This document shows, one piece after another, positions 14,440 through 22,299 of a DNA stretch of 54,856 nucleotides. The stretch covers positions 1 to 54,856 of IMG/VR virus record IMGVR_UViG_3300042565_002302; one strand, given 5' to 3'. The notes under the pieces are model-generated. The model did not search any database. It saw only the letters and a program-made list of their open reading frames with translations, and was not told where the DNA came from. Both the position numbers and the translations under genes were made by a program. The DNA comes from a virus. The stretch's first letter is position 1; each line of letters starts with the position of its first letter.

Positions 14440-14966
14440 ATTCTACGTTCCTCCTTTTTACCGGTTTTTTTTCTTCTTTCAATTCTTCTATCCGATAATA
14501 TTCCACCCCAAGTTGAAACCCATTCTTTATAGTTTTGTTTTAGTTTTGTAATTAATTCAACGGTTTCATCTGTTAATTGTAACATATTTGCTGATATATA
14601 ACAACCACTTTGATCATCCAATGAATATACCCACTCAATGTTTTCTTGAGTTAATTCCCCAACCCACTCAATGTTACCTGAAGATATATTTAATATCTTA
14701 AACTCAACTAAGTCAGTAACGTTATTAATAAACCCCTCCATTGAAGTTTTAAAAGCTTCTTTTTCATTATCCGCAAACTCTAATTCAGTAGCGTCTATAC
14801 CTGAAACTTGAACCATAGCCCCATCAATCAAAAACTTTCTAAATTGTTCTTCAGGTTTTTTTAATACTTCTTCATCCTTTTTAAATGTAATTTCTTCTCT
14901 CTCACCTTGCTCTACTAATCTTATCCTTTTAAGAATTGATTTAGTAATATCGTGTTTTGTTTTCAT
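14436..14966 (-). CDS. Leader-bearing conserved phage protein (MKTKHDITKSIL type)
   Basis: 176 residues from the ATG at 14966. A second ATG at 14972 would add MY-, but the TATTTATG element at 14970-14977 fits the internal start (gap of 3 nt, as seen elsewhere). It begins MKTKHDITKSILKRIRLVEQ with a candidate cut after L-V-E19. It continues with FRKFLIDGAMVQVSGID, FINNVTDLVEF, IEWVYSLDDQSGCYIS and MLQLTDETVELI. I recall this arrangement as a recurring uncharacterised protein of marine T4-like phages. The function is unknown; its position near the lysis genes suggests late expression. Confidence 0.6.
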   Translation of the reverse strand: MKTKHDITKSILKRIRLVEQGEREEITFKKDEEVLKKPEEQFRKFLIDGAMVQVSGIDATELEFADNEKEAFKTSMEGFINNVTDLVEFKILNISSGNIEWVGELTQENIEWVYSLDDQSGCYISANMLQLTDETVELITKLKQNYKEWVSTWGGILSDRRIERRKKTGKKEERRI

Positions 14967-14982
14967 ATACATAAATAGATTA

Positions 14983-15558
14983 TTATTTATTTTTTATCTT
15001 ATTTTTAATCTTAGAAAAATCAAATGCGGGACTTAAATCCGTATATTCTTCATAATAATTACTTCTACATAATATACCTTTTACAATCGTAGCATCTAAT
15101 AACTTCGTATTATGTCCAACAGTATTCCTTGATATGGTGTATTTTGCACACAACCCGTCAATTAAATCTTTAAGTGATTTAGTTTGTTGATCACTATATT
15201 TAGCCCAATAACTATATCCACGCCACTCTTGCTCATAAACATCACCCTTATATTGCTCACCAATCCAATTATAGAAATACTTTTTTTTCTTTATTAACCA
15301 ACCATCATTCTCTAAAAAAATCGTTATTGTTTTTTCATAAGGAACAACAAATGAATAATTGTCAGCCATAAAATGGTTATATATATTACCTTCCCTATCT
15401 ATCGTATAATTAGGTATTTTGATACTTTTCCTCAATTTAATACCACTCAAATAATCTTTAATACCTCTTGACGTATGTCCTAAGACAATTTGTTCTTTAT
15501 TATTAGGTATCAAAGAATAATTACTTTCCAATGTTTTATATTCATAATTTATATTCAT
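14983..15558 (-). CDS. N-acetylmuramoyl-L-alanine amidase-like endolysin
   Basis: 191 residues. QIVLGHTSRG with H28 corresponds to the first zinc-ligand motif of amidase_2/PGRP folds. YTIDREGNIYNHF (51-63) corresponds to the H-F-x-I-D-R-x-G-x-I-Y segment, and TITIFLENDGWL (77-88) to S-I-G-I-E-L-x-N-x-G. Conserved aromatic residues (EWRGYSYWAKYSDQQ) and H149 follow. The usual second histidine before I-D-R is Asn here, so the active site is not fully canonical. The enzyme would cleave peptidoglycan during lysis. It heads its own transcription unit after a terminator and is followed by membrane coiled-coil proteins. Confidence 0.6.
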   Translation of the reverse strand: MNINYEYKTLESNYSLIPNNKEQIVLGHTSRGIKDYLSGIKLRKSIKIPNYTIDREGNIYNHFMADNYSFVVPYEKTITIFLENDGWLIKKKKYFYNWIGEQYKGDVYEQEWRGYSYWAKYSDQQTKSLKDLIDGLCAKYTISRNTVGHNTKLLDATIVKGILCRSNYYEEYTDLSPAFDFSKIKNKIKNK

Positions 15559-15567
15559 AATTCATAT

Positions 15568-15575
15568 TATAAATA
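15568..15575 (-). promoter_or_regulatory. TATTTATA octamer before the amidase gene
   Basis: The octamer reads TATTTATA on the coding strand, 9 nt before the ATG at 15558. It is also inside a weak host-type promoter: TTG at 15596-15598, an 18-nt spacer and TATATTTA at 15570-15577. A terminator hairpin lies directly upstream, so a new transcript should start here. Confidence 0.4.
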
Positions 15576-15593
15576 TAATTCTATATAAAATAA

Positions 15594-15624
15594 AGCAAAA
15601 AAAATGGTGGATAACCCACCATTT
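15594..15624 (-). terminator. Rho-independent terminator
   Basis: A 9-bp stem (AAATGGTGG at 15602-15610 pairing with CCACCATTT at 15616-15624) with a 5-nt loop. Read on the minus strand it is followed by a run of eight T residues. It closes the transcript that ends with the 195-residue gene at 15637. Confidence 0.75.
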
Positions 15625-15636
15625 ATTAACCACTAA

Positions 15637-16224
15637 CTATTCCCACCAACATCTAATATCTCTATTTAATAATTTGAATAACAAGTCTTGAGCTCTTTTT
15701 TCATTATAATGACCAAGATTCATAGCTAATCTCTGTTTGTAATTATCATCGTTTAATTCAAATACTTGTAATTCTTTATTGGACAATACTTTTCTAACAG
15801 CGGCTTTATGTTTAGCAAAATAATCATCATAGTTTTCTGATACTTCTTCAATTTCAAGTTGTTTATAATCAGGCTTATCTTCAATATCTAACCAATTATA
15901 ATTTGATTCATGATAATCCATATACTCGCTTGAATAAAACTCATCTTGTATTTTTTCAATCAAACGAAGACACCACATCATTCTTTCAGAATCATACTTC
16001 GCTCGTGTATGAAAATCTCTATTACCTATATATTGAGACTGATGTTTCAATTTAGTTTTAAGGATTTCCCATATAAAATGATCATCCCAATCTCTATCTT
16101 TCCAGATAACAGGAAACCATCGGATTAAGTTTTTAATTGATCGATACATATTTTTAATATTCCAACCAATGTTATCCCATAACCAATTAGTAATTTTTTT
16201 AATTAAAGTTTCTTTATTATCCAT
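15637..16224 (-). CDS. Conserved phage hypothetical protein (Trp-rich)
   Basis: About 195 residues from the ATG at 16224, which overlaps the upstream stop (TAATG). An in-frame ATG at 16245 is less likely. The N-terminal half is Trp-rich and basic (WLWDNIGWNIKNMYRSIKN, WFPVIWKDRDWDDHFIWEIL). I recall this pattern from uncharacterised proteins common in phages. It is followed by an acidic helical region. No enzymatic motif is visible. It is the last gene before a terminator. Confidence 0.55.
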   Translation of the reverse strand: MDNKETLIKKITNWLWDNIGWNIKNMYRSIKNLIRWFPVIWKDRDWDDHFIWEILKTKLKHQSQYIGNRDFHTRAKYDSERMMWCLRLIEKIQDEFYSSEYMDYHESNYNWLDIEDKPDYKQLEIEEVSENYDDYFAKHKAAVRKVLSNKELQVFELNDDNYKQRLAMNLGHYNEKRAQDLLFKLLNRDIRCWWE

Positions 16225-16556
16225 TACACTACTTTTTGATACCATCCTTTTTTAGATAGTTTAACTAATAAAACCTTATCTTCATTCGTTAAAGAATTAC
16301 GATTTTCGTAAATATTATTACAAATTTTAAACAATTCTTGTTCAGTTGTGGTACCAACCACCACTTCATCACCATCAATCATATCTTCAATACCTAAATC
16401 TTCTTTAAGAAGATTAAATAAATCCTTTTTCTCGGATTTATTTAGTGAGTAGATAATATCATTGATATCACCATCCACATTTAATGACACATAACCCATA
16501 TATTTATATTTTTTAATTATTTTATTACCTGAAATATCATTTCTATTAATGTCCAT
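16224..16556 (-). CDS. Hypothetical protein
   Basis: 110 residues. MDINRNDISGNKIIKKYKY is followed by a region with LNKSEKKDLFNLLKEDLGI and an acidic patch (IDGDEVVVGTTTE). No family was recognised. It is downstream of the Clp gene and coupled to the next gene through a TAATG overlap. Confidence 0.5.
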   Translation of the reverse strand: MDINRNDISGNKIIKKYKYMGYVSLNVDGDINDIIYSLNKSEKKDLFNLLKEDLGIEDMIDGDEVVVGTTTEQELFKICNNIYENRNSLTNEDKVLLVKLSKKGWYQKVV

Positions 16557-16600
16557 ATCATCACAATTAACGCAATGATACGGACTATTTGCTTTTTCAT
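16517..16600 (-). CDS. Candidate 27-residue membrane microprotein
   Basis: A short reading frame ([18 protein letters not shown] then IEMIFQVIK) whose ATG overlaps the Clp stop as ATGA, the coupling pattern used elsewhere in this genome. It encodes one basic-headed hydrophobic segment. It overlaps the start of the following 110-residue gene in another frame. The size makes chance likely; only the ATGA junction and composition support it. Confidence 0.25.
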   Translation of the reverse strand: MKKQIVRIIALIVMIWTLIEMIFQVIK

Positions 16601-18600
16601 TTATTTACTTTTTTAGTTCTTTTTTTTATTGATACAACAATTTTTTCATTAACATAATCAACAAAAAGTGTTTCACCTTCTTTAATATCACCTTTTAATA
16701 GTTCTTCCGATATAGGGTCTTCAATATGTTTTTCAATACTACGTTTTAAAGGTCTAGCACCATTTTCAACATCAAACCCTTCATTCACAACATACTCTTT
16801 CATTTTTTCAGATATGTCAAGTATATAACCTAAACCCAAAATCCTACTCTTTAACCCCATAATCTCCACATCAAAGATTTCAAAAATGTGATTCTTTTCT
16901 AATGGATTGAATACAATCACATCATCCAATCTATTTAAGAATTCAGGTTTGAAGAATTTCTTTAATTCTTTCATTAAGGTAGAATCTATCTTCTCCTTAG
17001 AAACAACCTTTTCATTTGTAAAACCAATACCCATACCCTGTTCTCTAATTTCTTTTGTTCCCAAGTTAGATGTCATAATTATAATAGTATTACGAAAATC
17101 AACTTTTCTACCTGAAGCATCTGTCATAAATCCTTCATCAAATGTTCTTAATAACAAGTTGAAAATATCAGGATGAGCCTTTTCAACTTCATCAAATAAT
17201 ACAACTGAATATGGTTTTCTTCTAACTTTTTCAGTTAATTCACCACCCTCATCATATCCAACATATCCTGGAGGTGAGCCTATTAAACGTGACTGATTAA
17301 ACTTCTCAGCATATTCATTCATATCCACTCGTATAAGATTATCTTTACCCTCAAATAAGTAATCATTTATCACCTTTGTTAATTGAGATTTACCAACACC
17401 TGTAGGTCCTAAAAAAAGAAAAACACCCGATGGTTTATTAGGGTTTTTAACCCCAGCCCTTGTTCTTTTAATGGCTTTTGATAACTTGGAAATAGCCTCA
17501 GGTTGTCCAATAATTCTCTTATTTAATTCATTTTCAATACCTAATAGTTTATGACCTTCACTGGTTGTAATTTTAGATATAGGAATATCTGTCATAATTG
17601 AGATAATGTCAGCAATATCTGAATCATTTACAACGGTTTTATTAAGTTTAATTGAATCCTGCCAAATTTTACGTTTTGTCTCTAATTCGTGATTTATATC
17701 ATCTTCTTCTTTTTTTATTTTAGCAGCTAACTCATACTCTTGAGTTTTAACAACCCTCATTTTTTCCTTCTTAACCTCAACCAATTCTTTTTCGAGTCTA
17801 ATAATATCTTCAGGAACTACAATATCCTTTATTTGAGTTCTTGAGCCAGACTCATCTAATAAATCAATCGCTTTATCCGGTAAAAACCTATCACTTAGAT
17901 AACGAATTGATAAATTAACACAAGCTTTAATAGCTTCATCGGTGTATCTTACATTGTGGTAATCTTCATATATACCACGAATGTTATTAAGTATTTCAAG
18001 AGTTTCTTCTGATGTTGGTTCACTTACAACTACCTTTTGAAATCTACGTTCCATAGCCCCATCTTTTTCAATGGATTCACGATACTCATCAAGAGTTGTA
18101 GCACCAATACATTGCATATCACCACGAGCTAACGCTGGTTTAAACATATTCGCCACATCCAATCCTTGTCCACCTGCACCCATAATTGTATGAACTTCAT
18201 CAATAAAAAGAATAATATCCTTACTTTTAGACAATTCAGCTAAAAGAACTTTAATCCTTTCTTCTAATTGTCCGCGATATTTGGTACCAGCAACTAAAGC
18301 ACCTGGTTCAAGCTCAATAATCCTTTTATTTAATAAGGTTCTTGGAGCTTTCTTTTCATAAATCTTCATAGCTAAACCAACCACAATTTGTGATTTACCA
18401 ATACCTGGATCCCCAATAAGAACTGGATTGTTTTTCTTACGTCTTGTTAAGATTTGAGCTATACGCTCAATTTCTTTGTCACGCCCAATAACAGGGTCCA
18501 ATTTACCTTGTTGAGCTAAAGCCGTTAAGTCTTTACCAAATGTATCCAATATTGGTGTTTTTTCTGATTTTTTTTCTGAACCATCCGCCGTTTCAATCAT
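16597..18600 (-). CDS. ClpC/ClpA-type AAA+ unfoldase lacking the N domain
   Basis: 667 residues. D1 has Walker A GDPGIGKS (63-70) and Walker B ILFIDE (130-135). A short UVR-like middle segment follows (about 268-310). D2 has Walker A GPTGVGKS (398-405) and Walker B VVLFDE (466-471). An I-G-F tripeptide at 525-527 sits where ClpA/ClpC carry the ClpP-docking loop, so it may feed substrates to host ClpP. The usual 140-150-residue N-terminal Clp_N adaptor domain is missing, which implies different substrate selection. No clpP is in the window. It has its own host-type promoter and lies next to the sigma gene. Confidence 0.85.
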   Translation of the reverse strand: MIETADGSEKKSEKTPILDTFGKDLTALAQQGKLDPVIGRDKEIERIAQILTRRKKNNPVLIGDPGIGKSQIVVGLAMKIYEKKAPRTLLNKRIIELEPGALVAGTKYRGQLEERIKVLLAELSKSKDIILFIDEVHTIMGAGGQGLDVANMFKPALARGDMQCIGATTLDEYRESIEKDGAMERRFQKVVVSEPTSEETLEILNNIRGIYEDYHNVRYTDEAIKACVNLSIRYLSDRFLPDKAIDLLDESGSRTQIKDIVVPEDIIRLEKELVEVKKEKMRVVKTQEYELAAKIKKEEDDINHELETKRKIWQDSIKLNKTVVNDSDIADIISIMTDIPISKITTSEGHKLLGIENELNKRIIGQPEAISKLSKAIKRTRAGVKNPNKPSGVFLFLGPTGVGKSQLTKVINDYLFEGKDNLIRVDMNEYAEKFNQSRLIGSPPGYVGYDEGGELTEKVRRKPYSVVLFDEVEKAHPDIFNLLLRTFDEGFMTDASGRKVDFRNTIIIMTSNLGTKEIREQGMGIGFTNEKVVSKEKIDSTLMKELKKFFKPEFLNRLDDVIVFNPLEKNHIFEIFDVEIMGLKSRILGLGYILDISEKMKEYVVNEGFDVENGARPLKRSIEKHIEDPISEELLKGDIKEGETLFVDYVNEKIVVSIKKRTKKVNK

Positions 18601-18632
18601 AATATAATACTTTTATTTGTTGTTTAATAATA

Positions 18633-18663
18633 CAAAGATAGATATATGTTTTAATATAATCAA
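18633..18663 (-). promoter_or_regulatory. Bacteroidota-type promoter for the Clp gene
   Basis: Minus-strand TTG (18661-18663), 20-nt spacer, TATCTTTG (18633-18640), matching TTTG-N19/20-TAnnTTTG. The start codon is about 33 nt downstream. Confidence 0.65.
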
Positions 18664-19446
18664 TTATTCGAAAAATTTAAATAAATCTATTGCATTAGCC
18701 CTGATTTTATTTATACTTTTACTTTTTATTTGACGGATACGTTCTTTTGTCAAACCAAACTCATCTCCGATTGCCTCCAATGTCATTGGCTCACCATCAA
18801 TACCAAAATACATTTTAATAATCGTTCTCTCTTTATCGTCTAATTTATTTAATAATTTTTCCAACTCACTTTTAAGATTAGTTTGGTTGTTGTTTAATTG
18901 ATTATCTGGCATTAAAGCCCCATCATCTTCAATAAGATCTATTAACTCATCACCATCTTCATTTACAATGTCAAAAATAGATCTTGTAGTTGGAAACATT
19001 TCAACTAAGTCTGAATCAGAATCTTTAACTTCTTTCTTAGCCTTTAAATAATCATTTATTTGATTTACAGGAATACGGATATTTCTCGAATGCTCATTGA
19101 TAGATTCAATAATTGATTGTTTAATCCACCATACAGCGTAAGAAATAAATCTATACCCTTTAGTCCTATCAAACTTGTCAATCGCCTTTAATAAACCCAA
19201 ATTACCCTCAGCTATAAGATCAGATAAGGGTATCCCATTATTTTGATACATTTTAGCTATTGAAATAACAAATCTCAGATTCGCCTTAATAAGTTCTTCA
19301 CGAGCTTTTTTATCCCCATTTAAAACTCTCTTAGTTAACTCAGCCTCTTCTTCTTTTGAAATAATGTCGGCATATTTCCTAATGTCTTTTAAATAACTTT
19401 TTATTTCATCTTGTTGGATGAAAAAAGTATTTGCGGTATTTGTCAT
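18664..19446 (-). CDS. Sigma-70 family RNA polymerase sigma factor (primary-sigma-like)
   Basis: 260 residues. Region 1.2 lies near 13-48 and regions 2.1-2.4 near 50-126, including LIAEGNLGLLKAIDKFD, YAVWWIKQSI and SRNIRIP. Region 4 lies near 195-252, including YFGIDG, TLEAIGDEFGLTKERIRQI. These are very close to Bacteroidota primary sigma. Region 3 (about 130-190) is degenerate, and the usual P-T-x-x-E-I/L-A segment is not visible. It should direct host RNA polymerase to phage promoters. Its own promoter is a host-type one, so it can be made by the unmodified host enzyme early in infection. The source is probably a Bacteroidota host gene. Confidence 0.88.
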   Translation of the reverse strand: MTNTANTFFIQQDEIKSYLKDIRKYADIISKEEEAELTKRVLNGDKKAREELIKANLRFVISIAKMYQNNGIPLSDLIAEGNLGLLKAIDKFDRTKGYRFISYAVWWIKQSIIESINEHSRNIRIPVNQINDYLKAKKEVKDSDSDLVEMFPTTRSIFDIVNEDGDELIDLIEDDGALMPDNQLNNNQTNLKSELEKLLNKLDDKERTIIKMYFGIDGEPMTLEAIGDEFGLTKERIRQIKSKSINKIRANAIDLFKFFE

Positions 19447-19474
19447 AAATAATATTGTTTTTTTATTTGGAATA

Positions 19475-19506
19475 CAAATATAATAAAAAAAGTCTAATAA
19501 ATCAAA
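19475..19506 (-). promoter_or_regulatory. Bacteroidota-type promoter for the sigma gene
   Basis: Minus-strand TTTG (19503-19506), 20-nt spacer, TATATTTG (19475-19482). The start codon is about 28 nt downstream. The upstream element lies inside the 3' end of the Nudix gene. Confidence 0.7.
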
Positions 19507-19928
19507 TTTTTAATTTTTTCTACGTTTTGGTGTTGAGTGTAATGGACATAATTTCTTAGAGAATCGATCTTAATCCATTTATATGTATCAAATTCGGGGG
19601 TTTTTGTGTTATTTTCATAAAAATACGAATTACACTTAATATCTAATTTTTCAATAGGTGTGTCAGTTATAATTAAGAAAGTTTTAATCTTTTTATTACC
19701 ACTTCTATATACCGTAAAATCAAATTCGTATTTTTTTAATATGTTAATATCTGAAATAGAAATATTAGTTTCTTCCCATAATTCACGAATAGCACAAGTA
19801 AAATAACTTTTATCACCCCCTTCTAAATGTCCTTTAGGTATCGACCAAGAATTATGATTACTAACGTGACCAACCAAAACCCTATCAATTTCAGTTGAGT
19901 AAAGATATATCCCACAAGTAATCTCCAC
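19494..19928 (-). CDS. Nudix hydrolase
   Basis: 144 residues. PKGHLEGGDKSYFTCAIREL then WEETNI (31-56) is a Nudix box: G33 and the R48-E49-x-x-E52-E53 catalytic helix are intact. The spacing before R-E is one residue longer than G-x5-E-x7-R-E, the first Glu position is Asp, and the final Gly is Asn. The family hydrolyses nucleoside diphosphates linked to other groups, including mutagenic dNTPs, Ap4A or mRNA 5' ends. The substrate cannot be read from this sequence. It is coupled to the upstream gene by a 1-nt overlap. Confidence 0.8.
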   Translation of the reverse strand: MEITCGIYLYSTEIDRVLVGHVSNHNSWSIPKGHLEGGDKSYFTCAIRELWEETNISISDINILKKYEFDFTVYRSGNKKIKTFLIITDTPIEKLDIKCNSYFYENNTKTPEFDTYKWIKIDSLRNYVHYTQHQNVEKIKNLIY

Positions 19929-20323
19929 TAATTAAATGTCTTTAAGAAGTCCTTTTCTTCCTTTTTTAAAGAACCCACACCAGATTTACTAATCTTATCT
20001 AAGATAGTGTTTAAATCCAAAATAACAGGCTCTTCTTTTTGTTTTTTAGTGGATTTAGTCTTAGTATTAAACAAATATTTCAATATTTCCTGATCAATCT
20101 GTAAAGCAATTTCTTTAAATTGTTCTTTTGGAATTAAAATAAACGGTGAATTAATCTCACTAATCCTTTGCTTAAGAATACTAATTTTGTCAATAGATTT
20201 AAGAGTTAATAATATAACACTTTCACCCTCAACCATTTTAACAACTTCATCACCCAAAAGAATTGTTAAATCATCACAAATCTGACGATTGTTACCGAAC
20301 ATTATTAGAAAGTAATTTATCAT
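19928..20323 (-). CDS. Hypothetical protein with 'ILDKISKSGxxSLKKEEKxFL' C-terminus
   Basis: 131 residues. The last 30 residues (ILDKISKSGVGSLKKEEKDF) resemble the short helical tail found at the C-terminus of many Bacteroidota rhomboid-type membrane proteins, as I recall. No membrane segments are present here. The N-terminal part (VVKMVEGESVILLTLKSIDK) is unassigned. An internal ATG at 20302 is an alternative start. It has a clear host-type promoter and heads the Nudix operon. Confidence 0.55.
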   Translation of the reverse strand: MINYFLIMFGNNRQICDDLTILLGDEVVKMVEGESVILLTLKSIDKISILKQRISEINSPFILIPKEQFKEIALQIDQEILKYLFNTKTKSTKKQKEEPVILDLNTILDKISKSGVGSLKKEEKDFLKTFN

Positions 20324-20343
20324 ATGTTAAATAATTTAGTTCA

Positions 20344-20375
20344 CAAATATAACTATAAATATTTTGAATTACAAA
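20344..20375 (-). promoter_or_regulatory. Bacteroidota-type promoter for the 131-residue gene/Nudix operon
   Basis: Minus-strand TTTG (20372-20375), 20-nt spacer, TATATTTG (20344-20351). The start codon lies about 21 nt downstream at 20323. This is one of the best matches in the window. Confidence 0.7.
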
Positions 20376-20416
20376 TTTTGTTTATTTTTTATAAAAACAT
20401 TACTATATTTTTATTT

Positions 20417-20803
20417 ATGAAGATAGGTAAAATACATATAAAATTCAATTTTTATAGTAAAGAAGATGAAATGGTTACAAATCAAGTAACTAAATCGGAT
20501 AGTACAGAATACGGAACACTTACTTTTGACGATAATGGAAAACTTGTTGATTGGTTTGTTGATAAAGACTTACTTAAAAAGGTTTGTGATCAGGCGGATA
20601 AAGAAAGATATGGTGATGAACAGGCAGATACATTTAATTTCTGTTGGGAACACTCAATCAAAAATAAATCTGATTACCCTGATGGTGGTGAAAAATTAAT
20701 AAATAGAGTGAATGAATCTTGGTTTAATGAACTTATTAAACTATCAAATGAAAAAGATACATCGCTTATATTATACTCTTGGGATAATGAAATTAGAAAT
20801 TAA
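20417..20803 (+). CDS. Hypothetical acidic protein
   Basis: 129 residues from the ATG at 20417 (MKIGKIHIKFNFYSKED). The frame is open upstream to 20324, but that stretch lies in the intergenic promoter region and is unlikely to be translated. It contains TEYGTLTFDDNGKLVDWFVD and ESWFNELIKLSNEKDTSLIL. No family was recognised. It overlaps the next gene by 17 nt. Confidence 0.5.
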   Translation: MKIGKIHIKFNFYSKEDEMVTNQVTKSDSTEYGTLTFDDNGKLVDWFVDKDLLKKVCDQADKERYGDEQADTFNFCWEHSIKNKSDYPDGGEKLINRVNESWFNELIKLSNEKDTSLILYSWDNEIRN

Positions 20804-21074
20804 AATAGATAAAGAAATTATAGATTTCTGTAAATTAAATGAATTAGATTTACCCATTTTTATTTATGACTGTCTTGAAAAAGGATATATTCAAAATAAG
20901 TGGGGTAAATCCCCTATGGATTCAATTAAAAAGGATGTTAGTGAAACTACACAAACACCTAAAAAGAAAGGTAATAGGAAAAAAAAAGAAGAACTCACAC
21001 CAGAACCAATTGAACAAAAAAAATCGGAACCTGTTAAACAAACTCCGATTAATGATTTATATGGTGAAGATTAA
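20787..21074 (+). CDS. Conserved T4-like phage hypothetical protein
   Basis: 96 residues from the ATG at 20787 (MKLEIKIDKEIIDFCKLNEL). An earlier ATG at 20712 would overlap the upstream gene deeply. The segment D-F-C-K-L-N-E-L-D...F-I-Y-D-C-L-E-K-G-Y...K-W-G-K-S-P resembles short proteins of unknown function common in large T4-like phages. The C-terminal half is Lys/Pro/Glu-rich and probably disordered. It runs convergently into the zinc-ribbon gene, with stops overlapping by 4 nt. Confidence 0.55.
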   Translation: MKLEIKIDKEIIDFCKLNELDLPIFIYDCLEKGYIQNKWGKSPMDSIKKDVSETTQTPKKKGNRKKKEELTPEPIEQKKSEPVKQTPINDLYGED

Positions 21075-21550
21075 TATTGTTCAAAACGATCTTTCTTAAT
21101 TGGGAACTTTTTATTCAGTTCAATTAATTTTTTTGTATACATATCACCAAATTTCATAATACGATCAACAACTTTTTGGGTTATTTCTTTTCTCATCATA
21201 TCTTTATCGTAAATACTAACCGTTTTTTCGGTTGGTGGAACATAATCAATTTTTTTACCTACATTTCTTTCTGCTGGTACAAAACTAGTACTAACTTTCG
21301 GTTTAGATTCATTTACTATTTTTTTAACGATATTAGTTAAATCTTTTTCTGTTAATTTAATTGTTTTCATATCTTTTTTACTTTTTCTATCCCATTTAAC
21401 ATTATTACATTGGGAACATTTATAAATATGTAATTTTTCAGTTTCCTTATGAGTATGTTTTGTTTTTTTACCACATTTTTCGCAACCCATAATCATTGGA
21501 ATGTGTTTTTTAAGATTTAATCCTTCTTCCATAGTAATATATTTTATCAT
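21071..21550 (-). CDS. Zinc-ribbon protein with an internal head leader
   Basis: 159 residues from 21550; an ATG at 21532 is also possible. C23-x-x-C26 and C45-x-x-C48 form a zinc ribbon (GCEKCGKKTKHTHKE, YKCSQCNN). The sequence then has M61 starting MKTIKLTEKDLTNIVKKIVN-E-S, an exact match to the shared leader with a candidate cut after V-N-E81. Either the frame encodes two products, the shorter starting at 21370, or the zinc ribbon is removed by the cut. The C-terminal 75 residues (VPAERNVGKKIDYVPPTEK) are unassigned. TATTTATA is 14 nt upstream of the long start. Confidence 0.6.
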   Translation of the reverse strand: MIKYITMEEGLNLKKHIPMIMGCEKCGKKTKHTHKETEKLHIYKCSQCNNVKWDRKSKKDMKTIKLTEKDLTNIVKKIVNESKPKVSTSFVPAERNVGKKIDYVPPTEKTVSIYDKDMMRKEITQKVVDRIMKFGDMYTKKLIELNKKFPIKKDRFEQY

Positions 21551-21564
21551 TTTTTATATATTCT

Positions 21565-21572
21565 TATAAATA
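21565..21572 (-). promoter_or_regulatory. TATTTATA octamer before the zinc-ribbon/leader gene
   Basis: On the coding strand the context is AAAAAGTAAGTATTTATA. The same 18-base context also precedes the 368-residue gene (22686 onward), so the two upstream regions share a duplicated sequence. 14 nt to the ATG at 21550. Confidence 0.45.
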
Positions 21573-21573
21573 C

Positions 21574-22299
21574 TTACTTTTTAGGGATTAATTCATCTAA
21601 CATACCACGTCTTCTAGCTGCAAGATACAAAGCATTATTTTTATCAACTAAATCTTTTCTACCTTTATAATCACCTTTTTTAAATTCTTGTCTTATCAAT
21701 TCAGGTGTCCAAGATATTTGTAAGGTATCAGGGATTAATTCATCTAACATTTTACGTTTTCTAGCTGCATTATATAAAGCAAAATTTTTAATTTGTAAAT
21801 CACCCCTACTTTTATAATCACCTTTTTTAAATTCTTGTCTTATCAATTCAGGCGTCCAAGATGTTTGTAAGGTATCAGGGAATAATTCATCTAACATACC
21901 ACGTCTTTTAGCTGCAAGATACAAAGCTTTATTTTTAATTTGTAAATCACCCCTACCTTTATAATCACCTTTTTTAAATTCTTGTCTTATCAATTCAGGC
22001 GTCCAAGATATTATGAGTTTATCAGGTATTAATTCATCTAACATACCAAGTCTTTTAGCTGCAAGAAACAAAGCATTATTTTTATTAACTAAATCTTTTC
22101 TACTTTTATAATCACCATCGTAAAATTCTTTTCTTATTTGTTCTGGCGTTCGTTTAATTATTAATGTATGGGGTATTAATTCATCTAACATACCACGTTT
22201 TTTAGCTGCAAAATACAAAGCATTATTTTTTTCCTTTAAATCAGATCTACTATTATAATCACCTTTTTTAAATTCTTGTCTTATCAATTCAGGCGTCCA
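21574..22299 (-). repeat. 147-bp tandem repeats (five units)
   Basis: Five in-frame units of 147 bp encode the 49-residue repeat. Neighbouring units are nearly identical over long stretches (for example around 21690, 21840 and 21985), indicating recent amplification. Unit number probably varies between related phages. Confidence 0.85.

Noticed and set aside
20324-20416. N-terminal 31 residues of the open frame at 20324-20803.
   Set aside because: This part overlaps the promoter of the divergent gene and is highly hydrophobic by AT composition; the ATG at 20417 fits better.
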